Shown piece by piece: positions 1-5,472 of a stretch of DNA of 5,813 nt (the first letter of the stretch is position 1; each line of letters starts with the position of its first letter). The translations under genes and the position numbers were made by a program. This DNA is from Acidobacteriaceae bacterium (GTDB lineage Bacteria; Acidobacteriota; Terriglobia; Terriglobales; Acidobacteriaceae). The notes under the pieces were generated by a model. The model was not told the DNA's origin, did not search any database, and saw nothing but the letters and a program-made list of their open reading frames with translations. The stretch lies in the NCBI GenBank assembly GCA_003140705.1, contig PLKU01000225.1, positions 7,759-13,571 of the forward strand, read 5' to 3'.

Positions 1-883
1 GCACCAGACCGGTGGAAAAGACAATGATGCGATGCCGGGGCGCTGTCATGCGACCGACCGTATACATGATGCAAGCGGAGAAAACGCCGCCAATGGCCTG
101 CGTGGCGCCCAGGGTTCCCTCCTGCCCGACCAGCAACATGATGAGCATGGCCGGCGCCGTGACGATGTATCCCTGGGCCAGACCCTTGAGCAGAGCCAGC
201 TCGAGCATCCGCCACCACAGCGGATGAAACCGGAAGTAGACGAAGCGCGTATGCTCCGGATTGCGGAAGGAGCCCCGTTCGAGGATGCCGGCGGCCAGAA
301 TTGTCAGGCCAAAAACCACCATCGCGACGATGTGGTAGGCGCGGTTGGGAATCCCGCCCAGCCAGCCGTACAGCGTGGTGCCGCTGATAAACCAGCCGAT
401 CAGCGCCGGAACCACGACGGCGGCCAAAACAGCTACGAAGTTTTCCAGGCCGTAGTAGTAGTTTCGGTTGCTGTTATTGGTTGCGGTCAATGCCAGGAAT
501 CCGCGATTGGCCCAGAAGATTCCGGTGGCCAGTCCCATGGTGAACCCTGAGGTGGCGACGCCGATGGGAGTAAGGATGCTCAGCTGCATCATCAGCATCA
601 TTGCCACACCTGAGAGCAGCATTCCCGCGGCATACAGATGCTTGGCTCCAACACGCCCTAGCAGCTTGCCGTTCAGAAAAAAAGCCAATGGCGTGGCAGC
701 ATAGATCGAAAGTTGATAGGTGACCACCTTGGCGACGGCGTGCGAATTCCGCATGACATAGGCAGCCACGAAGACTTCAATCACAGGAAGCACAAGGGCA
801 TAGATCATGTTGGACACCATCAATACCTGCATGGAGTGGGAGCAGCGAAGGAAGACCTCGAATTCCCGGCGCAAGTGATTCAT
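1..883 (-). CDS. MFS transporter, N-terminal part (runs off the left edge)
   Basis: Translating the minus strand from the ATG at 883 gives 294 uninterrupted residues, beginning MNHLRREFEVFLRC, with no stop before the window edge. Hydrophobic segments lie near residues 19-43, 52-70, 83-102, 106-126, 148-169, 184-201 and about 235-252. After the sixth comes a basic, aromatic cytoplasmic linker (about 202-228), which fits the N-terminal six helices plus linker and the start of the second half of a 12-helix major facilitator. The loop after helix 2 (NGKLLGRVGAKHL, 71-83) resembles the short basic MFS motif A region. The start overlaps the GH130 stop as ATGA, with AGGGAG at 891-896 as ribosome binding site seven bases upstream, so expression is probably coupled to GH130. 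A role as sugar or mannoside permease is inferred from this coupling. It recalls the YqgE-type MFS group, but I am unsure of the subfamily. Confidence 0.92.
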   Translation of the reverse strand, partial: MNHLRREFEVFLRCSHSMQVLMVSNMIYALVLPVIEVFVAAYVMRNSHAVAKVVTYQLSIYAATPLAFFLNGKLLGRVGAKHLYAAGMLLSGVAMMLMMQLSILTPIGVATSGFTMGLATGIFWANRGFLALTATNNSNRNYYYGLENFVAVLAAVVVPALIGWFISGTTLYGWLGGIPNRAYHIVAMVVFGLTILAAGILERGSFRNPEHTRFVYFRFHPLWWRMLELALLKGLAQGYIVTAPAMLIMLLVGQEGTLGATQAIGGVFSACIMYTVGRMTAPRHRIIVFSTGLV

Positions 884-1965
884 GCCTTCGCTCCCTGTGC
901 CTTCTTGGTCAGGTTCGAATCGAGACTGGCGAGAATACTCGATATGGACAGATGTGCACCACAGATCACGCTATCGGCCGCGCCGTAGTACATCGTGATG
1001 CGGTCTCCATCCACCAAATGGCCGTTGGTGAAGATCACCTGGCCGAAGAAACCCTCCAACTCGTATTGCGTCGACGGCTCCATAATTGGCGTCTCGGAGC
1101 GAGCCAGCACCCGCCAGGGCTCGTCGAGGTCAAGCAGCAGCGCACCAAGGCAATAGCGATTCTCTTTGGTTGCGCCGTGATAAATCTCCAGCCAGCCTTG
1201 CGCAGTGCGGATCGGCGCCGCCCCCGCTCCCACACGCGCGTCATCCCAATAGCCGTCGCGGCTATGAGCCAGGCAACGGTGCTGGCCCCAGTGGATAAGG
1301 TCAGGCGACTCTGCCAGCCAGATGTAATTGCCGCCCAATTCCGGACTGCTGGGACGGTGCAGCGCGTAGTATTTGCCGCCTATCTGCTCTTCGAAGATCG
1401 CGCAGTCCTTGTTGTGGGGGGGGAAGATCATGCCCACGTGGTCAAAGTTCTTCCAGTTCGTCGTCGTTCTCAACCCCACACCTACCCCATTGCTGGAGAC
1501 CTGCGTGTACGTCAGGTTGTAGGTTTCGCCGATCTGGGTAACGCGACAGTCCTCGATGCCGTAAGTTTCCAATTCACCGCTGCCCATGAAGGGCTTGCTG
1601 TCAGCAGGCTCCGAAAAGTGAATGCCGTCATCGCTCGAAAGCAGGCGAAGATGGGAAAGCGTGGTGAGGTAGTCTTGCCCGTCGAAGCTGATGACGCGAG
1701 GGTCGCTCAAATCGAGTCTGGGATCGCTTGAATCGAATTCAAGCACCTCCAGTCGGCCATCCGGGCTCAGGATGGGAAAGGAGGTCCTGCCCGGGATCTG
1801 CACCGGGCGCTCGGCAACCCGAACCAACAGCCACACCTTGCCTTGAAATCGGAACACTCCCGGGTTCAGCAGGCAGGTCACCTCCAACCCTTCCACGCTC
1901 GGACGGAGGTCCGATGGCTTTAGGATCGGATTCTCGTCGAAGCGCTGAGCCAGGTCTTTCATCAT
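880..1965 (-). CDS. GH130 family beta-mannoside phosphorylase/glycosidase
   Basis: This 361-residue protein has the length and motif order of a single-domain five-bladed beta-propeller GH130 enzyme. Visible motifs are ENPIL (11-15), LNPG (33-36), GIEDCR (136-141), NKDCAIF (185-191), RPSSPE (204-209), SPDLIHWG (220-227), WDDARVGAG (240-248), GWLEIYHGA (257-265), LGALLLDL (273-280) and YYGAAD (326-331). D139 in GIED matches the family's catalytic acid. K186, R204 and H263 are basic residues where phosphorylases contact phosphate, so I favour phosphorolysis of a beta-mannoside to mannose-1-phosphate over hydrolysis; linkage and acceptor cannot be read. The usual Pro of EDPR is Cys here. No signal peptide is visible, so it should be cytoplasmic. 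GAAGGG (1969-1974) is only three bases from the first ATG but six from the second (1962), so MKDL may be the true start. It leads the MFS gene as a two-gene unit. An eight-G run at 1416-1423 (C on the coding strand) encodes FPPH. Confidence 0.93.
   Translation of the reverse strand: MMKDLAQRFDENPILKPSDLRPSVEGLEVTCLLNPGVFRFQGKVWLLVRVAERPVQIPGRTSFPILSPDGRLEVLEFDSSDPRLDLSDPRVISFDGQDYLTTLSHLRLLSSDDGIHFSEPADSKPFMGSGELETYGIEDCRVTQIGETYNLTYTQVSSNGVGVGLRTTTNWKNFDHVGMIFPPHNKDCAIFEEQIGGKYYALHRPSSPELGGNYIWLAESPDLIHWGQHRCLAHSRDGYWDDARVGAGAAPIRTAQGWLEIYHGATKENRYCLGALLLDLDEPWRVLARSETPIMEPSTQYELEGFFGQVIFTNGHLVDGDRITMYYGAADSVICGAHLSISSILASLDSNLTKKAQGAKA
891..896 (-). promoter_or_regulatory. Ribosome binding site of the MFS gene, inside the GH130 3' end
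   Basis: The minus strand reads AGGGAG, then seven bases, then the ATG at 883. It lies within the last codons of GH130, whose TGA overlaps this ATG by the ATGA arrangement. It supports the chosen transporter start and translational coupling. Confidence 0.65.
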
Positions 1966-2107
1966 GAGCCCTTCAAGGTGATTGAGGATCAGCCCTTCGC
2001 GCCGTTGTTTCGCGACGCATCAAGTCGGAGTTCGGAAGGCAACAGTAACCTTCCTTGAAAAGCACCAACCCTGAAAAGGGACTCACGACTGAAATCATTG
2101 GGAATCA

Positions 2108-2131
2108 ATGCGAATTACATGTGATTCGCAT
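2108..2131. promoter_or_regulatory. 24-bp near-perfect dyad, candidate operator upstream of GH130
   Basis: The arms ATGCGAAT (2108-2115) and ATTCGCAT (2124-2131) are perfect reverse complements. The eight-base spacer TACATGTG is itself palindromic except at its ends, so 22 of 24 positions are symmetric. Read on the minus strand it contains TCACATGT followed by AATTC and CATTG, a string shared with the site at 5379-5401. It sits 142 bases upstream of the GH130 start and 269 bases before the regulator ATG. A dimeric transcription factor site is the natural reading; the protein that binds it is unknown. Confidence 0.6.
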
Positions 2132-2307
2132 GTTGAAATGGCAAAGGCAATGCGGACCTTGTGCGCAAGACGCCGGGCCGGGGTTGTCCCGCGTAGGCAA
2201 TTAGACAAAGAATCATTCCAGAATTCTGGTCCATCTTGCTCAGAGGTTACCGGTCATTCGGCGGGGCTTTGCTATCCAAGACTGGGTTCCCTGCAACGCA
2301 TTCGGTG

Positions 2308-2316
2308 TGCTAGGAT
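2308..2316 (+). promoter_or_regulatory. Possible extended -10 promoter for the regulator gene
   Basis: TGC followed by TAGGAT matches the TGN plus -10 pattern, with four of six -10 positions agreeing. The -35 candidate 18 bases upstream (TTCCCT, 2287-2292) is poor, as is tolerated for extended -10 promoters. Transcription would begin near 2323, giving a leader of roughly 78 bases to the ATG at 2401. This is a weak prediction by eye. Confidence 0.25.
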
Positions 2317-2400
2317 GCGTCGAGTAAACGGTATGTGTGGATTGTGATCAAAACTGCTCACCCGCGAATTCAGCTTGACGTCGACAGGGATCGAACGGGC

Positions 2401-3672
2401 ATGACGGAAGTTGATCATGTTCTTCGGACAGACGCCCGCTGGCAGTTGATTGAAAGAATCACAGCCAGCCCACCCTTCCAGAAATCGGCGCGGCTAAGAG
2501 ATTTGCTGTGCTTCCTCGCAGAGAGGACTCTTCACGGTCAGACTCAGGATCTGAGCGAACACCGCATTGGCAGCGCTGTCTTTGGCAAGGCTCAGGACTA
2601 CAGCGTCGTCGAGGACAGTTCAGTCCGCGTGCATGTCCGGCAGTTGCGCCTCAAGCTGCATGAGTATTTCAATGGAGAAGGCCGCGGCGAAACAGTCGTC
2701 GTCGAGATTCCCAAAGGGGCTTACACCACGATCTTTCACTCCGCCGAGCAAGGGGCTACTACCGAGCCGGTCGCCGCGTGGTTCGATCACAGTTCGAAGT
2801 TACGCGTGCTGCCTTGGGCGCTCGCCGCGGTTTTCTTAGCCTCCACGATTGCAGTCTGGTTTCGCCCAACCCCGGCCCTCATTGCATCTCCTTCGCCCTG
2901 GCCTCTGGCCGCGCTTTTCGATTCGAGCAATAACCCGGTTCAGGTAGTGGTTGCCGACATCAACTACGGAATGATGCGGCTGGTCGACGAGCAGCCGGTA
3001 ACGCTTGAGCAGTACTTAAGCCCCTCCTACAGAAGCGGCGCCGCGTTTACGACCCCTCACCCCACCGCTCGCGATGTGCGCGTCAACAAGTACCTCTCCG
3101 GTTCCCTCCTGACGTCTTATGCGGACTTGGTTGTGGTCGACACGCTGATGCGCCTAAGTGGTAATTCACGTGATCGGCTCGCCGTTCGTTCGGCCCGGGA
3201 GTTGCGCCCGCGCGACCTTGAGCAGGGCGCGTTTGTCTTTGTCGGCAGCCCCAGTTCCAACCCCTGGGTCTCCTACTTTCAGGACAAGCTCAACTTTCAG
3301 GAGCGCGAAGGCGTGGTGGGGGAGAGCCTCAAGTTCTTTCAGAATCAGCATCCGAAACCAGGAGAGCGAGCGACTTATCAGGGTTTGGCCTTCACCGGCA
3401 GTTCTGGCGAGGACTACGCCACCATATCACTGTTGCCACTTGCCAACGGCCGCGGCAGTGTTCTCATCCTGCAAGGATTGCAGCAGGAGGGTACCGAGGC
3501 TGCCGGGCTATTCCTGGCCGATGCCAGCAACCGGCAAAAGCTCCAGGAAGCCCTCGGCTTCTCCGGATCCCCTACCCAGCCCGTCTACTTCGAGGCCCTC
3601 ATCCGCACTCAGGCGGTCGCGGGCGCTCCAAATGCCACTTCGATCGTCGCAACGCGCGTCATTCATCCCTGA
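2401..3672 (+). CDS. Membrane-anchored winged-helix regulator, CadC/ToxR-like
   Basis: This is a 423-residue protein from the ATG at 2401. Residues 11-112 form an OmpR/CadC-type winged-helix domain. RLRDLLCFL (31-39) and the IGSAVFGK stretch (56-63) precede a recognition-helix segment rich in Arg/Lys (VRVHVRQLRLKL, 75-86), and IPKGAY (103-108) ends the domain as the wing hairpin. A single membrane helix follows at about 137-154, leaving residues 155-423 outside the cytoplasm. That part carries GSPSSNPW (282-289), a following KLNF, and QGLQQEGTEAAG (358-369), motifs I associate with a large acidobacterial regulator family of unknown ligand. The layout implies one-component signalling across the inner membrane. 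The alternative GTG start at 2335 adds 22 residues unlike the conserved domain and lacks a good ribosome binding site; AGGGA lies ten bases before 2401, which is loose. Divergent from GH130, so local control is plausible but unproven. Confidence 0.87.
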   Translation: MTEVDHVLRTDARWQLIERITASPPFQKSARLRDLLCFLAERTLHGQTQDLSEHRIGSAVFGKAQDYSVVEDSSVRVHVRQLRLKLHEYFNGEGRGETVVVEIPKGAYTTIFHSAEQGATTEPVAAWFDHSSKLRVLPWALAAVFLASTIAVWFRPTPALIASPSPWPLAALFDSSNNPVQVVVADINYGMMRLVDEQPVTLEQYLSPSYRSGAAFTTPHPTARDVRVNKYLSGSLLTSYADLVVVDTLMRLSGNSRDRLAVRSARELRPRDLEQGAFVFVGSPSSNPWVSYFQDKLNFQEREGVVGESLKFFQNQHPKPGERATYQGLAFTGSSGEDYATISLLPLANGRGSVLILQGLQQEGTEAAGLFLADASNRQKLQEALGFSGSPTQPVYFEALIRTQAVAGAPNATSIVATRVIHP

Positions 3673-3718
3673 AGCGCAGCAAACGGCTGGCCACACGCCA
3701 CAGATGACACGGGCTTCT

Positions 3719-5224
3719 CTATCTTCGAATCTCAATCACCCGTGCCTCGAATGGTCGCAGTCTCAACTCCACCTTGCCAACGAGCGCTTGCACTGGCTTC
3801 TCGCTCATCAGATCGTAAACCGTGCTTGGCGCCTTAACTTCTTGAATCGCAATCCGCTTTTCTTCCGGCCATGGATTGTAGTAGAGAAACGCCGGTGGCA
3901 GGCCGGGTTCCATGAAGTTTGTCTTGCCCAAATCCCAGCGCAAGAGCCACGGATTGCCTAGCGGCTGAATCATCTTGTCCAGCCACATCACGTAGGCGCC
4001 ACCATAGATCGACCGGTGTCCTGCGAAGTCTCCGCTTGCATAGGGGCTGTGCTGCCCCTTCTCATCGCGGCTCAACCGCTCATAGGGAAACATCGGCGGC
4101 AGATCGGGACGGCTCTGATACTCGCGCGGCAAGTACTCCGGATAAAACCAGCGCAGGTTCGCCGCAGCATTCAATGCCAACCGCGCTACCTCGCCGGCCA
4201 AATCTGGTCGGAATCGCAAGGCCGGCAGCAGATAGGGCAGTGTCACCATCGACTCCATGCTGTAAGTCTGACCCGCGGGCTCGGTCCGGAATCCCGCCAT
4301 GAGCCCGTTCACTTCGCGCCCGCCCCACTTTCCTTTCGCCATCGGTCCGGCCTGTGCATCGAGCACAAATCCCAAGGCCTTTTTCGCGTTGGTTGGGTAA
4401 CCCATCGCCTCGAGACGTGCGGCGGCCATCACCGCCATGGCGCCGCTGGGAACCTCATACCATGGGTTCGCGGCAAAATCCATGTAACGGTCGATCCCGA
4501 TTTTTGCTTCTGCCAGAAACTCCGCTTTCCCGGTCAGCTTCCACGCCATCAGCATCACATAGCTGTATCCACCCACCGCATCCGGTTGCCTGTAGATGTC
4601 CTGATTGGTAAACGCCGCCGTCTTTGCAAAATCGTAACCCTGGGTGTTGAAGTCATAGCGGATTTGCTGCGCCATCTGCTTCAGCCGCGTAGCGCTCTTC
4701 TCCACGCGAGCCAGCCACTCGGCATCGTGACCGAATCGCAGGCCAATCAGCGCGTAGGCCATCCCTGTCACATTCATCAGGTACCAGTATTCGCAGAGTG
4801 TTGCCCCCGCCCCATCAAGAAATAGCCCATACGTGTCGCTGAAGTAGCCCTTCAGCGACGACGCCAAACCCTCCAGGCCTTCACCGCGCAACTCCTTGCC
4901 TAATGCCATCGGTGCATAGGTTGTTAGCCCGCCGTCGTCTTCGCCTTCCAGCGCGGATGGAAAAACCTGGCGGCCGTCCTTTGCCCGGCGGATCAACCCA
5001 TGCGCCGGATCCATCATCCAGGCGTCAAACGCATTGGCCAGCGCGTGGAAATCCAGGGGGGGTTCTTTCGGCCGGTCCGGCAGCCCGCTCCACCCCGGCG
5101 TGTAATCTGCTGCAGCGCCGCGCTCCGTCCACCCGGCAAGCCCTACGGCCGCCAGTCCAGCCAGAAACTCCCGCCGATTCGTCAGCCAACCGATATGGCT
5201 CACCTCTTTCGCGTCGTTGCTCAT
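3719..5224 (-). CDS. Tat-exported protein of unknown family, possibly glycan-active
   Basis: This encodes 501 residues from the ATG at 5224. The N-terminus carries a twin-arginine signal: TNRREFL (15-21), a hydrophobic stretch LAGLAAVGLAG (21-31) and a likely cleavage after GAAA (36-39). The mature part is rich in helices with many Trp/Tyr residues, including CEYWYLMNVTGMAYALIG (144-161), GGYSYVMLMAWKLTG (218-232) and YSMESMVTLPYLLPA (321-335). The spacing of helix pairs suggests an alpha/alpha toroid, as in many glycoside hydrolases and polysaccharide lyases. The last 50 residues (VYDLMSEKP... to LRPFEARVIEIRR) look like the small C-terminal beta domain of such enzymes. I recognise no named family or certain catalytic residue; E145, E324 and the D96/D97 pair are only candidates. 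The longer start at 5278 would put an unnatural polar lead before the signal, while GAGG five bases before 5224 supports the shorter one. Export plus locus context suggest glycan processing. Confidence 0.83.
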   Translation of the reverse strand: MSNDAKEVSHIGWLTNRREFLAGLAAVGLAGWTERGAAADYTPGWSGLPDRPKEPPLDFHALANAFDAWMMDPAHGLIRRAKDGRQVFPSALEGEDDGGLTTYAPMALGKELRGEGLEGLASSLKGYFSDTYGLFLDGAGATLCEYWYLMNVTGMAYALIGLRFGHDAEWLARVEKSATRLKQMAQQIRYDFNTQGYDFAKTAAFTNQDIYRQPDAVGGYSYVMLMAWKLTGKAEFLAEAKIGIDRYMDFAANPWYEVPSGAMAVMAAARLEAMGYPTNAKKALGFVLDAQAGPMAKGKWGGREVNGLMAGFRTEPAGQTYSMESMVTLPYLLPALRFRPDLAGEVARLALNAAANLRWFYPEYLPREYQSRPDLPPMFPYERLSRDEKGQHSPYASGDFAGHRSIYGGAYVMWLDKMIQPLGNPWLLRWDLGKTNFMEPGLPPAFLYYNPWPEEKRIAIQEVKAPSTVYDLMSEKPVQALVGKVELRLRPFEARVIEIRR

Positions 5225-5227
5225 TGT

Positions 5228-5233
5228 TCCCTC
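5228..5233 (-). promoter_or_regulatory. Ribosome binding site that decides the start of the Tat-exported protein
   Basis: The minus strand reads GAGGGA directly ahead of the ATG at 5224, with the GAGG part five bases away. The upstream in-frame ATGs at 5239 and 5278 have no comparable purine block, and only the 5224 start gives a signal peptide with a short N-region before the twin arginines. Confidence 0.65.
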
Positions 5234-5378
5234 ATGCATCTGTCTTTGCTTCTGCCAGCAAATGCGGCCAACCAACACCCTATCATCTGCGTTTGCTCAG
5301 GTTCACCAAGGAGCAGGTCTCATTCTCGATTTCCATTGCGGCGGCAAGGGATGTACAAGGCAATAAGTGCTCTGAACA

Positions 5379-5401
5379 ATGAATTCACATGTGAAATTCA
5401 T
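5379..5401. promoter_or_regulatory. 23-bp dyad, candidate operator upstream of the Tat-exported protein gene
   Basis: The arms ATGAATT (5379-5385) and AATTCAT (5395-5401) are perfect reverse complements around the spacer CACATGTGA. The centre TTCACATGTGAA (5384-5395) is a perfect 12-bp palindrome. On the minus strand it reads TTTCACATGTGAATTCATTG, closely matching the site at 2108-2131 (shared TCACATGT, AATTC and CATTG in that order). It ends 154 bases upstream of the start at 5224. It is likely bound by the same dimeric regulator as the first site. Confidence 0.6.
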
Positions 5402-5433
5402 CCAAAGCACCCTCGCTCGATATGTCCGCGCCT

Positions 5434-5452
5434 GCGCTGGGCTTGCCCGCGC
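5434..5452 (-). terminator. GC-rich hairpin after the right-hand MFS gene, weak terminator candidate
   Basis: About 20 bases after the TAG of the MFS gene the minus strand can fold GCGCGGG against CCC-A-GCGC with a CAAG loop and one bulged A. The stem is strong, but no run of T follows, so it does not meet the usual intrinsic terminator pattern. It may act with Rho, or be coincidental in GC-rich DNA. Confidence 0.25.
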
Positions 5453-5472
5453 GCCAGTCGAAGCTGCCTTCC

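Larger units (their letters stand above)
1966..2400. other. Divergent intergenic region between GH130 and the membrane-anchored regulator
   Basis: I see no convincing gene in these 435 bases. They hold the 5' leaders of two divergent transcripts. Recognisable elements are the 24-bp dyad at 2108-2131, a small inverted repeat CATTG-GGAAT-CAATG at 2096-2110 touching it, a short hairpin with a GAAA loop at 2069-2080, a perfect 12-bp palindrome CCAGAATTCTGG at 2218-2229, and a possible extended -10 box at 2308-2316 for the plus-strand gene. Near the GH130 start, the string AGCCCTTC (plus strand) occurs at 1967-1974 and again at 1991-1998. That is an in-frame 24-base spacing which duplicates the GAAGGGCT context of the GH130 ribosome binding site. 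No good sigma-70 promoter for GH130 could be picked by eye. Confidence 0.7.

Noticed and set aside
32..550. Plus-strand open frame of 172 residues
   Set aside because: It is antisense to the left MFS gene, which reads as a clean membrane protein on the minus strand. The plus translation is polar with no recognisable pattern.
952..1731. Plus-strand open frame of 259 residues
   Set aside because: It lies wholly antisense to the GH130 gene, whose motifs are unmistakable. The translation is Arg/Ala/His-rich with no domain pattern, as expected for the shadow of a GC-rich coding strand.
2069..2080. CCCT-GAAA-AGGG mini-hairpin in the GH130 leader
   Set aside because: A four-base stem is too short to support a riboswitch or attenuator claim.
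2108..2347. Small plus-strand open frame of 79 residues in the divergent region
   Set aside because: Its ATG is part of the dyad arm, it has no ribosome binding site, and its Arg/Cys-rich translation shows no protein-like pattern. The region is better read as regulatory.
2335..2400. GTG-initiated 22-residue extension of the regulator
   Set aside because: The extra residues do not belong to the winged-helix domain, no Shine-Dalgarno precedes the GTG closely, and the putative promoter would leave a leader of only about 12 bases.
3673..3718. Possible bidirectional terminator between the convergent genes
   Set aside because: Only a four-base stem (TGGC-CACAC-GCCA) can be drawn, with no T run on either strand.
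3158..3961. Plus-strand open frame of 267 residues
   Set aside because: It overlaps the end of the regulator gene in another frame and the end of the exported-protein gene in antisense. The composition is Ser/Arg/Pro-rich and shadow-like.
4016..4825. Plus-strand open frame of 269 residues
   Set aside because: It is antisense to the Tat-exported protein gene and has no signal, domain or ribosome binding site.
5225..5278. 18-residue N-terminal extension of the exported protein
   Set aside because: It would place a polar stretch before the twin-arginine signal, and it lacks a ribosome binding site as good as the GAGG ahead of 5224.
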